13,551 nt of DNA from Betaproteobacteria bacterium (GCA_025354965.1 JANXLW010000419.1:1-13551); one strand, 5' to 3'; shown: positions 6,664-13,551, counted from the stretch's first letter. Notes: generated by a model not told the origin, from the letters alone. A program made the numbers and translations.

Positions 6664-7464
6664 TCAGGCCACGCTGTCTTTGGTTGCCACAATGATCTGA
6701 AAATTACCAAAAAAAACGGTGCGGCGTTCGCAGGTAAAACCACCCATCGCTTCCAGTTGCGTCAGCGGGTCATGGGTATCCCAGAGCGCCAGACCGAGAG
6801 GTTCAAAAACCTTGAAGTACGTCCAGCTCAGCGCCCGCAGCACCCACAGGTCCGGCCGATGAAATTCAGCCAGGTAGAGCTTGCCGCCCGGTGCCAGTAC
6901 CCGTCCGGCTTCTTTCAAAGCCTGGCCTTTAAGGTGGTGTGGCAGTTCGTGCAGAAGGAAAAAGATCACGTTGGCGTTGACCGAGCCGTCAGCCTGTTTC
7001 ATGGCCGTGGCGTTCTCTTGCAGAAATTCAATTTTGCCGGCGTGCTCGATGAGTTTGCCCTGCGCGTGATCAAGTTCGTTCTTGATGATGTCGGCAATCA
7101 GCACGCGCTGCGCACCGGATTTGATGGCAGCCGTCACAACCCGTGGAATCACATTGCCAAAGGCACAAGAGGTGATCAGCACCTTCTTGCCGCGCAAGTC
7201 CATGTGGTGCAAGCCACTGGTAATAGCGGACACCAGTCTGTCATATTGAAACAGCAAAATGGCGGCAATGATGGGCTGAAAATCGATCATCCGAATGAGC
7301 CGCAGGTTCGAGTAAATGGGATACACATGATCCGCATCGTCCGGCAAACCCGGCATGACACCACGCAAGATCAAGGCCCCTCGCGTCACAGTGAAAAAGA
7401 AAAGCGCGGTGGCAGTGAGAATGAAGAACATTGAAAAAACGGTGTACAGCAACCAGGCAGGCAT
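6664..7464 (-). CDS. Membrane-anchored SAM-methyltransferase-fold protein resembling RquA (rhodoquinone biosynthesis)
   Basis: The protein has 266 residues. An N-terminal membrane helix (residues 3-25) and a second hydrophobic stretch (62-73) precede a class I methyltransferase-like domain from about 90. The SAM loop after beta1 reads VLITSCAFGNVIP (95-107), lacking the usual D/E-x-G-x-G-x-G pattern; the acid after beta2 is D125 in VLIADI. FFLLHELP (168-175), the APGGK loop (191-195), AEFHRP (199-204) and FEPLGLALW (220-228) follow. From memory, RquA proteins show the same style: a C-x-x-G loop, FFLLHE, a YHRP-like motif and FEP-x-ALDLW. RquA uses SAM as amino donor to turn ubiquinone into rhodoquinone for anaerobic fumarate reduction. 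The N-terminus differs from typical RquA, so this could be a paralogous quinone enzyme or an unrelated lipid methyltransferase. The ATG at 7464 has AAGGA 5 nt upstream. Confidence 0.7.
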   Translation of the reverse strand: MPAWLLYTVFSMFFILTATALFFFTVTRGALILRGVMPGLPDDADHVYPIYSNLRLIRMIDFQPIIAAILLFQYDRLVSAITSGLHHMDLRGKKVLITSCAFGNVIPRVVTAAIKSGAQRVLIADIIKNELDHAQGKLIEHAGKIEFLQENATAMKQADGSVNANVIFFLLHELPHHLKGQALKEAGRVLAPGGKLYLAEFHRPDLWVLRALSWTYFKVFEPLGLALWDTHDPLTQLEAMGGFTCERRTVFFGNFQIIVATKDSVA

Positions 7465-7467
7465 AGC

Positions 7468-7473
7468 TTTCCT
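7468..7473 (-). promoter_or_regulatory. Shine-Dalgarno site of the RquA-like gene
   Basis: The purine run AAAGGAAA on the minus strand, with its AAGGA core at 7474-7470 five nt before the ATG at 7464, supports that start codon. Confidence 0.65.
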
Positions 7474-7569
7474 TTGGAGTTCATGAGGTCAAGGCGTTCA
7501 GCGCGCCCGGGATTGCCGAGCATCACGTGGGTCATATTATCCCCCGGTACATCGTGTAAACCCGAGGTG

Positions 7570-7593
7570 GAACCTTGATTCAAGACAAGGTTC
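7570..7593 (-). terminator. Stem-loop after serS, possible terminator or attenuator
   Basis: GAACCTTG (7570-7577) and CAAGGTTC (7586-7593) form a perfect 8 bp stem with an 8-nt loop, starting 8 nt after the serS stop codon. No T-run follows on the minus strand, so efficient factor-independent termination is doubtful. It may stabilise the serS mRNA 3' end or reduce read-through into the RquA-like gene. Confidence 0.4.
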
Positions 7594-7601
7594 TGCCCCG
7601 T

Positions 7602-8939
7602 TCAAACGTTGTCACTTCTGCCACCCAGGACGTGTTGGCCACCCACGTAAGGCCGCAAGGCTGGTGGCACTGAGATTGAACCGTCCGCATTCTGGCAATT
7701 CTCCAGCACCGCGACCAGCGTTCGACCCACCGCCAGACCCGAACCGTTGAGGGTATGCACCAGCTCATTCTTGCCTTGTGCATTCTTGAAACGGGCTTGC
7801 AGGCGACGCGCCTGAAACGCTTCGCAATTGGACACCGAACTGATTTCACGAAACGTGTTTTGTGCCGGCAGCCAAACCTCCAGGTCATAGGTTTTGCTGG
7901 CGCCAAAGCCGATGTCGCCGGTGCACAGCGCCATCACCCGATACGGCAGGTCCAGCTTTTGCAAAATGGCTTCGGCATGGCGAGTCATCTCTTCAAGCGC
8001 TTCGTAGCTCTTGCCGGGATGCACAATTTGCACCATCTCGACCTTGTCGAACTGATGCTGGCGAATCAGGCCACGCGTGTCGCGCCCGGCACTGCCGGCC
8101 TCGGAGCGAAAGCACGGCGTGTGCGCGGTGAGTTTGATCGGCAACGCGGCTTCTGCCATGACCTCATCGCGCACAAAGTTGGTCAGCGTCACTTCGCTGG
8201 TGGGAATCAGGTAGAGTGCGCTGTTATCCGGTTGAGCCTCTCCCTCTTGCCCGCCTTTCTTCGCGGCAAACAGATCGCCCTCAAACTTGGGTAACTGGCC
8301 GGTGCCGCGCAGCGTGTCGCCGTTCACGATGTAGGGCGTGTAGCACTCGGTGTAGCCGTGTTCCTGTGTTTGCACATCCAGCATGAATTGCGCCAGTGCG
8401 CGGTGCAGCCGGGCAATCGGTCCCTTCATCACCGTGAAGCGCGCGCCAGTCAGCTTGACGCCCATCTCGAAATCAAGTCCCAGTGGTGTACCCAAATCCA
8501 CATGATCTTTCACGTCAAAGCCGAAAGTCTTTGGCGTACCCCAGCTGCGCACCACCACATTGCCATGTTCGTCTTCACCCACCGGCACGCTCTCGTGCGG
8601 CAGATTGGGCACGGCCAGCAGCAAACTTTGTAAATCTGTCTGAATCTGGTCCAGACGCGTTGCCGAAGCTTCCAGTTCGGACTTCAGACCCGCCACTTCA
8701 GCCATGACGGCATCAACCTCACACTGCCCTGCCGGGCCTTTGGCCTTGAGCTGACCAATTTGTTTGCTCAGGCTGTTGCGTTGGCCCTGCAAGTCTTCCG
8801 TGCGCATCTGAATGGTTTTGCGTTCAGTCTCCAGCGCTTTGAACGCGTTCACGTCCAGAAAGGCTTGGGGTCTTTTGCGAGTCTCAAGTCGTGCAACGAC
8901 GGAGTCGAGGTCTTTTCGGAGCAGGGTAATGTCTAGCAT
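7602..8939 (-). CDS. serS: Serine--tRNA ligase
   Basis: This class II aminoacyl-tRNA synthetase charges tRNA-Ser (and tRNA-Sec where present) in the cytoplasm. At 445 residues it is near the usual 425-430 plus short insertions. The N-terminal long antiparallel coiled coil (about 30-108), which grips the tRNA-Ser variable arm, is rich in Lys, Glu and Gln. The catalytic domain has TSE (247-249, serine binding), motif 2 FRSEAGSAGRDTRG (277-290), and motif 3 GSGLAVGRTLVAVLEN (399-414). The start ATG at 8939 gives the conserved MLDI start. There is no Shine-Dalgarno sequence in the 16 bp gap from ispH; instead a TACAAT box lies 6 nt before the ATG. A cognate tRNA-Ser lies 1.6 kb away. Confidence 0.97.
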   Translation of the reverse strand: MLDITLLRKDLDSVVARLETRKRPQAFLDVNAFKALETERKTIQMRTEDLQGQRNSLSKQIGQLKAKGPAGQCEVDAVMAEVAGLKSELEASATRLDQIQTDLQSLLLAVPNLPHESVPVGEDEHGNVVVRSWGTPKTFGFDVKDHVDLGTPLGLDFEMGVKLTGARFTVMKGPIARLHRALAQFMLDVQTQEHGYTECYTPYIVNGDTLRGTGQLPKFEGDLFAAKKGGQEGEAQPDNSALYLIPTSEVTLTNFVRDEVMAEAALPIKLTAHTPCFRSEAGSAGRDTRGLIRQHQFDKVEMVQIVHPGKSYEALEEMTRHAEAILQKLDLPYRVMALCTGDIGFGASKTYDLEVWLPAQNTFREISSVSNCEAFQARRLQARFKNAQGKNELVHTLNGSGLAVGRTLVAVLENCQNADGSISVPPALRPYVGGQHVLGGRSDNV

Positions 8940-8945
8940 GGTGCC

Positions 8946-8951
8946 ATTGTA
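8946..8951 (-). promoter_or_regulatory. Putative -10 box (TACAAT) of serS, leaderless arrangement
   Basis: On the minus strand TACAAT (5/6 match) is followed by 6 nt and the ATG of serS. The ATG formed by the last bases of the box is out of frame and reaches a stop after four codons. No Shine-Dalgarno motif is present. The -35 region falls inside the end of ispH and does not match well. This is the best of the four boxes with this spacing. Confidence 0.5.
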
Positions 8952-8955
8952 ATTT

Positions 8956-9909
8956 TTAGAGCTTCAGTCCTTTGGGCAGCGGAAACTTCACCGTTTCCTG
9001 GATGCCCTCCATCTTGCGCACCGACACCGCGCCCAGCGCCTTGATGCGGTCCATCACCTGATTGACCAGAATTTGCGGCGCCGATGCGCCAGCGGTCAAA
9101 CCCACCCTCTGACAACCCTCGAACCACTGCGCCTGCAACTCTCGTGCGCTGTCCACCATGTAGCTCGCAGTGCCCAACTTGCGCGCCAACTCACTTAGGC
9201 GGTTGCTGTTGGAACTGGTGGGACTGCCCACCACAATCACCACATCAACCTGCGGACTCATGATTTTCACAGCGTCCTGCCGGTTTTGCGTGGCGTAGCA
9301 AATATCCTGCTGCTTGGGCTCGCGCACATTCGGAAAACGCGCCTTGATGGCGGCGGCTATCTGGGCCGCATCGTCCACGCTGAGCGTGGTTTGTGTCACC
9401 ATGGCCAGCAGCCTGGTCTGCGCTGGCTGCACCAGCGCGACGTCAGCCACCTCCTCCACCAGATGAATGCCGCTGTCGAGTTGACCCATAGTGCCTTCAA
9501 CCTCGGGATGCCCCTTGTGGCCAATCATGATGAACTCATAGCCATCCTGGTGCAGCTTGGCTACTTCTACATGCACTTTGGTCACCAGCGGACATGTGGC
9601 GTCAAAAATGCGAAAACCTCGCGCTGCAGCCTGCGCCTGCACTGCACGGCTCACCCCATGGGCAGAAAAAATGAGGGTAGCCCCAGGCGGCACGTCATCC
9701 AGCGCTTCAATGAAAATGGCGCCCTTGGCTTTGAGGTCGTTCACGACATAAGTGTTGTGCACAATTTCGTGTCGCACATAAATCGGTGCGCCGAACTTCT
9801 GCAAGGCCCGCTCGACGATCTCGATGGCACGGTCCACCCCGGCACAAAAGCCGCGCGGCTCCGCCAACAGGATTTCCTGAAGTGATTCAGCGCTGGTGGT
9901 TTTGCTCAC
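8956..9909 (-). CDS. ispH: 4-hydroxy-3-methylbut-2-enyl diphosphate reductase (IspH/LytB)
   Basis: IspH is the last enzyme of the MEP isoprenoid pathway. It is an iron-sulfur enzyme converting HMBPP into IPP and DMAPP, and it feeds ubiquinone and undecaprenyl phosphate synthesis. The protein has 317 residues, the usual length. The three cluster cysteines are C22 in PRGFCAGV, C106 in DATCPLV and C204 in DICYATQNR. The substrate pocket is visible as VHNTYVV (H51), SAHGVS (H84), GHPEVEGT (catalytic E136), TSSNSNRL (231-238) and GASAP (274-278). The start is GTG at 9909 inside a GTGA overlap with the fkpB stop, implying translational coupling. An N-terminal extension of about 10 residues precedes the point where E. 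coli IspH begins, and no ATG is available there. The fkpB-ispH order is widely conserved. Confidence 0.97.
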   Translation of the reverse strand: MSKTTSAESLQEILLAEPRGFCAGVDRAIEIVERALQKFGAPIYVRHEIVHNTYVVNDLKAKGAIFIEALDDVPPGATLIFSAHGVSRAVQAQAAARGFRIFDATCPLVTKVHVEVAKLHQDGYEFIMIGHKGHPEVEGTMGQLDSGIHLVEEVADVALVQPAQTRLLAMVTQTTLSVDDAAQIAAAIKARFPNVREPKQQDICYATQNRQDAVKIMSPQVDVVIVVGSPTSSNSNRLSELARKLGTASYMVDSARELQAQWFEGCQRVGLTAGASAPQILVNQVMDRIKALGAVSVRKMEGIQETVKFPLPKGLKL

Positions 9910-10370
9910 AGGATGCCAATCACATGCACTTCAAACGTCACCGGCTGGCCGGCCAGCGGATGGTTGAAGTCGAACAGCACCGCTTCGCCTTTGGCGTCAC
10001 TTCTGAACTGCCGCACCGAACCGGCAAACTGGCCCAGGCCATCCGGTGTCGGAAATTGCACCACGTCGCCCACCTCGTAGTGCGCATCGGCGTCACCCAT
10101 GTCGACGAGCACCCGGCGCGCCAGCCACTGCAGCATATCCGGGTTGCGCTGGCCAAAAGCGGCGCCCGGTGTCAACTCAAAAGTTGTGCGGCTACCCTCG
10201 TGCAGACCCATCAAATGGGCCTCGACGGCTGGCGACAGCTGGCCGCTACCCAGCGTCAGTGTGGCAGGCTTGCCGGCAAAGGTGTTGATCACGTCCCCCG
10301 CCGGCCCAGCCATGCGGTAATGCAGCGTAAGAAAGGAGCCCGCTTGGACACAGGCACTGGTGGTGGTCAT
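9906..10370 (-). CDS. fkpB: FKBP-type peptidyl-prolyl cis-trans isomerase, SlpA/FkpB type
   Basis: This 154-residue cytoplasmic FKBP is a small PPIase and chaperone of the SlpA branch, with an insert-in-flap domain. Visible marks are SFLTLHYRM near the N-terminus, LTLGSGQLSPAVEAHLMGL (FKBP core), GAAFGQRNPDMLQWL at the flap entry, and the C-terminal signature FDFNHPLAGQPVTFEV. It starts ATG at 10370 with only a poor ribosome site. It overlaps ispH by 4 bp, the same pairing as in E. coli, where fkpB precedes ispH. No functional link between the two is proven. It is divergent from radC with 72 bp between the starts. Confidence 0.93.
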   Translation of the reverse strand: MTTTSACVQAGSFLTLHYRMAGPAGDVINTFAGKPATLTLGSGQLSPAVEAHLMGLHEGSRTTFELTPGAAFGQRNPDMLQWLARRVLVDMGDADAHYEVGDVVQFPTPDGLGQFAGSVRQFRSDAKGEAVLFDFNHPLAGQPVTFEVHVIGIL

Positions 10371-10424
10371 AAAAGTCCCGAACTTGCCGCGTAAGCCGGC
10401 GTTTTGGCGAATAAACTGACCCTT

Positions 10425-10453
10425 ATTCTAAAAGGCTGACCCATGCCCCTCAA
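10425..10453 (-). promoter_or_regulatory. Putative sigma-70 promoter of fkpB-ispH
   Basis: On the minus strand TTGAGG (10453-10448), a 17-nt spacer and TAGAAT (10430-10425) give a 4/6 plus 5/6 match at optimal spacing. The start of transcription would be near 10418, with a leader of about 48 nt. The -35 lies inside the first codons of radC, so the divergent genes share this short region. Confidence 0.45.
10431..10435 (+). promoter_or_regulatory. Shine-Dalgarno site of radC
   Basis: AAAGG lies 7 nt before the ATG at 10443, supporting this start. The site sits inside the spacer of the oppositely directed fkpB promoter. Confidence 0.5.
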
Positions 10454-11144
10454 AGACCTTCCCCTGGACGCTCGCCCGCGCGAAAAACTACTGGCACGCG
10501 GGCCTGGCGCCTTGAGCGACGCCGAGCTGCTGGCGCTGCTGTTGCGCACTGGCATCAAGGGCAAAGGGGTGTTGCAGATGGCGCACGAACTTCTGCAACT
10601 CAAGACCAGCGCCAATGACAGTGACGGCTTCGATGGCATTGCCGGCCTGTTGCACGCCACTGCTGATGACCTAAAGCGGATCAAGGGCCTGGGGCCGGCC
10701 AAGCGCGCCGAACTGGTGGCGGTACTGGAGTTGTCGCGGCGCGCACTGGCCCAGCAACTCAAGGCGCGCACCGTCTTTGCCACCCCGGATGCCGTTAAAC
10801 ACTACCTGCAGCTGCATCTGGCAGCCAAACCGCACGAGGTGTTTGCCGTGTTGTTTCTGGACGTGCAAAACCGGCTGCTGGCGATGGAAGAACTGTTTCG
10901 CGGCACGCTGACACAAACCAGTGTCTACCCGCGCGAAGTAGTGCTGCGCGCCCTGCATCACCAGGCAGCCGCCGTTGTCCTGGCACACAACCACCCGAGC
11001 GGCACGGTACAACCCTCACGCGCCGACGAGGCCTTGACCCAAACTCTGAAGACCACGCTGGCGTTGATTGACGTGCGAGTGCTGGACCATGTGATTGTGG
11101 CACCGGGTGAAGCACTGTCGATGGCCGAACGGGGTTTGTTGTGA
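10443..11144 (+). CDS. radC: RadC family JAB/MPN-domain protein
   Basis: This 233-residue protein has standard RadC length and layout. The N-terminal part has RPREKLLARG (11-20) and LSDAELLALLLRTG (24-37), then a helix-hairpin-helix motif KGLGPAKRAEL (81-91), then the JAB/MPN metalloprotease-like domain. The zinc motif is complete: H182-N-H184-PSG, then S192 and D195 (HxHx7SxxD), with an upstream Glu (149/150) as the likely catalytic base. RadC was named for DNA repair, but that role was later questioned in E. coli, and its biochemical activity remains uncertain. It overlaps the smr gene downstream by 4 bp (GTGA), which suggests translational coupling. Confidence 0.95.
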   Translation: MPLKDLPLDARPREKLLARGPGALSDAELLALLLRTGIKGKGVLQMAHELLQLKTSANDSDGFDGIAGLLHATADDLKRIKGLGPAKRAELVAVLELSRRALAQQLKARTVFATPDAVKHYLQLHLAAKPHEVFAVLFLDVQNRLLAMEELFRGTLTQTSVYPREVVLRALHHQAAAVVLAHNHPSGTVQPSRADEALTQTLKTTLALIDVRVLDHVIVAPGEALSMAERGLL

Positions 11145-11797
11145 AGAGCAAGCCGGTCAAGGTCAGCAGCTTGACAGACCTGAAACTGGTCAGGCGCGAG
11201 ATTGAAGCTCAAGCCCAGCAGCGTGCCCGCTTGGCAGCAGAGCTGGCCCGTGCAAAACAACAGGTAGCGAGTGAAAGCAATCTATTCAAGAATGCCGCTG
11301 GCGTCGTCCAGCCTTTGCCAGACAAGCGCCGTGCGCAGTTAAAAAAAGAGCCGTCTACCACCCAGCCGATGCAGTATCAAAGGGATGAAAAAGCGGTGTT
11401 GCGCGAGGCCATCAGCGACGAATTTGATGTCGGCACCCTGCTCGACACCGACGACATGTTAAGTTTTCGCCGACCCGGAATCGGCACCGATGTGACGCGA
11501 AAACTGCGCCGCGGTGACTGGAGCATCCAGCGTCAGCTGGACCTGCATGGCCTGCGCCGTGACGAAGCCCGCGAACTGTTGAGCAGCTTCATTCGCGAGG
11601 CGCACAAGCAGGGCATTCGCTGCGTAAGGGTGGTGCACGGCAAAGGTCTGGGGTCACCGGGCAAGGCCCCCGTGCTCAAGAGCCGGGTGCACAGTTGGCT
11701 GGTGCAAAAAGAGGAGGTGCTGGCCTTCGTGCAGGCCAAGCCGGCCGATGGCGGCGCCGGTGCATTGGTGGTGCTGCTGGTGCCCTCCAAGGCGTGA
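11141..11797 (+). CDS. Smr-domain (MutS2 C-terminal-like) protein
   Basis: This 218-residue protein has a Smr domain in its C-terminal half. LDLHGLRRDEA (133-143) and VHGKGLGSPGKAPVLK (165-180) are the two Smr signatures (LDLHG and HGKG), typical of stand-alone Smr proteins such as the E. coli YdaL/SmrB families. The N-terminus (about 15-45) is a charged helix, likely coiled coil, and residues 50-120 carry the FRRPGIG segment common to these proteins. Smr domains nick or cleave nucleic acids: MutS2 and SmrB act on collided ribosomes or mRNA, others on branched DNA. Which applies here cannot be told. The start GTG at 11141 lies within the radC stop overlap. The gene converges on the aminotransferase gene with 22 bp between stops. 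Confidence 0.9.
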   Translation: MKSKPVKVSSLTDLKLVRREIEAQAQQRARLAAELARAKQQVASESNLFKNAAGVVQPLPDKRRAQLKKEPSTTQPMQYQRDEKAVLREAISDEFDVGTLLDTDDMLSFRRPGIGTDVTRKLRRGDWSIQRQLDLHGLRRDEARELLSSFIREAHKQGIRCVRVVHGKGLGSPGKAPVLKSRVHSWLVQKEEVLAFVQAKPADGGAGALVVLLVPSKA

Positions 11798-11819
11798 GGG
11801 AATCTCAACAACGCCAGCG

Positions 11820-12947
11820 CTACAAAATTTTGTCCAGCGCGCCAGCCAACTGAGCGACGGTACGCTCCACGTTGTGCCATTTTTCCAGTCCAAACAGGCC
11901 AACGCGAAAGCTCATGAAATCGGCCGGTTCATCACATTGCAGCGGCACGCCTGAGGCCGTCTGCAGACCCTGGGCCAGGAACTTGCGGCTGGACTGGATC
12001 TCGGGGTCTTGCGTATAGCTCACCACCACGCCCGGCGCCTTGAACCCGTCTGCTGCCACGCTGGCGATGCCGCGACTCTCGAACAGCGCGCGCACCTTGG
12101 TGCCCAGATCAAGCTGCTCGGCGCGCACCTTGTCAAAGCCGTAGGCTTGCGTTTCCTTCATCACTTCGCGCAGGCGCGTCAGGGCATCGGTCGGCAACGT
12201 AGCGTGGTAGGCATGACCGCCGTTTTCATAGGTTTCCATGATCTGCAACCACTTCTTCAAGTCGCAGGCAAAACTGCTGCTGTTGGTGGTGTCGATGGCG
12301 GCGCGCGCGCGTTCACTGAGCATCACCATGGCGCAGCACGGTGAGCTGCTCCAGCCTTTTTGCGGCGCGCTGATCAGCACGTCCACACCCGTGTCCACCA
12401 TATTCACCCACATGGCCCCCGAGGCAATGCAGTCCAGCACGAACATGCCGCCGACCTCGTGCACGGCAGCGGCCACAGCGCGCAGGTAGTCGTCGGGCAG
12501 CATCATGCCGCTGGCGGTTTCGACGTGCGGTGCAAACACCAGGGCCGGCTTTTTTTCACCAATCGCTGCCACCACTTCGTCAATGGGCGGCGGCACCCAG
12601 GGTGCCTGCTTGGTGGTACCAACGCGGCGCGCCTTGAGCACCGTCGATTCAGCGGCGATGCGGCCCATATCCAGAATCTGCGTCCAGCGAAAGCTGAACC
12701 AGCCGTTGCGAATGATCAACACCTTCTTGTCAGCGGCAAACTGGCGTGCCACCGCTTCCATGCCAAAGGTGCCGCTGCCCGGCACCAGTGCCACCGATTT
12801 GGCGTGGTACACCGTTTTCAGAATGGCAGAGATATCCTTCATCACGCCCTGGAAATTTTTCGACATGTGATTGAGCGCGCGGTCGGTATAGACGACCGAA
12901 AATTCGAGTAAACCATCGGGATCGACTTGGGGTAATAGGCCGGACAT
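11820..12947 (-). CDS. Class V PLP-dependent aminotransferase, alanine/serine-glyoxylate aminotransferase-like
   Basis: This 375-residue protein is a fold-type I, class V aminotransferase. GSGTFGMEA (57-65) forms part of the cofactor phosphate site, HVETASG (141-147) is the class V HxxTSTG-like segment, and LDCIASGAMW (171-180) holds the Asp that pairs with the pyridine nitrogen. The PLP lysine is K197 in SAPQKGWSS, and FRVGLFG (347-353) contains the Arg expected to bind the substrate carboxylate. Alanine-glyoxylate, serine-glyoxylate, phosphonopyruvate and similar enzymes share this layout, so the substrate is not assigned. The start ATG at 12947 has AGGAG 6 nt upstream. It lies 95 bp after the ABC permease gene; no hairpin terminator is evident between them, so read-through is possible. 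Confidence 0.88.
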   Translation of the reverse strand: MSGLLPQVDPDGLLEFSVVYTDRALNHMSKNFQGVMKDISAILKTVYHAKSVALVPGSGTFGMEAVARQFAADKKVLIIRNGWFSFRWTQILDMGRIAAESTVLKARRVGTTKQAPWVPPPIDEVVAAIGEKKPALVFAPHVETASGMMLPDDYLRAVAAAVHEVGGMFVLDCIASGAMWVNMVDTGVDVLISAPQKGWSSSPCCAMVMLSERARAAIDTTNSSSFACDLKKWLQIMETYENGGHAYHATLPTDALTRLREVMKETQAYGFDKVRAEQLDLGTKVRALFESRGIASVAADGFKAPGVVVSYTQDPEIQSSRKFLAQGLQTASGVPLQCDEPADFMSFRVGLFGLEKWHNVERTVAQLAGALDKIL

Positions 12948-12953
12948 GGGGGA

Positions 12954-12958
12954 CTCCT
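12954..12958 (-). promoter_or_regulatory. Shine-Dalgarno site of the aminotransferase gene
   Basis: AGGAG on the minus strand lies 6 nt before the ATG at 12947, a standard site that fixes the start. Confidence 0.8.
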
Positions 12959-13042
12959 GTTTTGTTGAGTTGGACGCGAACCACGCGGTCGTGCTATCCA
13001 GGCTAGCAGCTTAGCATGTGCCTTGCCAGAAGCTTTCTAAGT

Positions 13043-13551
13043 CTACTGCGCGGCACGGCGCAGTGTCTCTACCACCGGGCGGCGCAAAACTTCACGCAAG
13101 CCCCACCATCCTGCCGCCAGTGCCAGCAAGGCACCGCTTAATGAGCCCAAAACCGGCACCCACGGCGAGACACTCCACTCGAAATCAAACACGTACCTGG
13201 CCAGCGCCCAACCAACGATGATGGCCACGCTGGATGCCAAAAAACCGGCCAGCAAGCCGACGCCAATCAGCTCGGCACGCTGTACCTGGCGCAGCAATGT
13301 GTTTTTGGCACCGATGGCGCGCATGATGGCAAACTCCCGGGCGCGCTCCTCGCGGGTCGCCGTCACGGCGGCGAATAAAACCACCAAACCCGCCGCCAGC
13401 GTGAAGCCAAACAGAAACTCGACGGCACCAATAACCTGGTCCAGCACACGCTGAACCTGCGCAATGGTGCTGGTCATGTCGACACTCGTGATATTGGGAA
13501 AACTGCGCACCAGCGCATTGTCAAAACCGGCAGTGGCAGGCGCCTTGAAGG
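13043..13551 (-). CDS. FtsX/MacB-type ABC transporter permease, C-terminal part (N-terminus outside the window)
   Basis: The frame is open to the window edge, giving about 168 C-terminal residues; the internal GTG at 13510 is not the start. The visible piece shows three membrane helices: about residues 42-64 of the fragment (EFLFGFTLAAGLVVLFAAV), then LIGVGLLAGFLASSVAIIVGW, then PVLGSLSGALLALAAGWWG. Between the first two is the conserved cytoplasmic coupling segment (R-E-F-A-I-M-R-A-I-G-A-K), typical of FtsX-like permeases. The preceding FPNITSVDM segment matches the end of the periplasmic domain of YbbP-type proteins, which are large exporters with two FtsX domains paired with a YbbA-like ATPase. 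The family is clear; the YbbP assignment is inference from a partial sequence. Confidence 0.88.
   Translation of the reverse strand, partial: FKAPATAGFDNALVRSFPNITSVDMTSTIAQVQRVLDQVIGAVEFLFGFTLAAGLVVLFAAVTATREERAREFAIMRAIGAKNTLLRQVQRAELIGVGLLAGFLASSVAIIVGWALARYVFDFEWSVSPWVPVLGSLSGALLALAAGWWGLREVLRRPVVETLRRAAQ

Noticed and set aside
7386..7583. Small minus-strand frame overlapping the start of the RquA-like gene
   Set aside because: It runs through the hairpin and promoter region, has no similarity to known proteins and lacks a good start.
12988..13012. Short inverted repeat (GCTAGC...TTAGC) between the permease and aminotransferase genes
   Set aside because: The stem is only about 4 bp with no T-run; too weak to call a terminator.

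Overview
The window looks like ordinary chromosome of a betaproteobacterium in the order Burkholderiales, most likely Comamonadaceae (Rhodoferax/Polaromonas-like). I base this on overall protein style, moderately high GC, the long TrpS form, -10 boxes of the TACAAT/GACAAT type and the gene neighbourhoods. No sequence search was possible. Gene density is high, codon use looks uniform, and I see no insertion sequence, prophage, CRISPR array or other sign of recent transfer.

Plus strand, 1-5986: the 3' part of recJ (single-strand DNA exonuclease); a PHP-domain phosphoesterase of the YciV/RNase AM family; a DMT/EamA drug/metabolite transporter; a YciO protein (Sua5/YrdC superfamily); a short site-2 protease (M50); trpS with a C-terminal extra domain; and a complete tRNA-Ser(CGA) with encoded CCA.

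Minus strand, 5995-10370: a universal stress protein; a membrane-anchored SAM-methyltransferase-fold protein resembling the rhodoquinone enzyme RquA; serS; and the fkpB(slpA)-ispH pair, whose genes overlap by 4 bp. The order of transcription runs from fkpB towards uspA, and the last gene converges on tRNA-Ser with an 8 bp gap.

Plus strand, 10443-11797: radC and an Smr-domain protein, overlapping by 4 bp and divergent from fkpB. Minus strand, 11820 to the end: a class V PLP-dependent aminotransferase and the C-terminal part of an FtsX/MacB-type ABC permease that runs off the window.

Most of this is housekeeping: DNA repair (recJ, radC, smr), aminoacylation (trpS, serS plus a tRNA-Ser), and isoprenoid synthesis (ispH). 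Two things stand out. First, four genes (php, yciO, the M50 protease and serS) have a [T/G]A[C/G]AAT hexamer exactly 6 nt before the start codon, which would put transcription initiation on the start codon itself and predicts leaderless mRNAs. The genes with a clear Shine-Dalgarno site (uspA, the RquA-like gene, the aminotransferase, radC) lack this arrangement. Second, the RquA-like protein has a divergent SAM-binding loop and an N-terminal membrane anchor, and may be a quinone-modifying enzyme not yet characterised.
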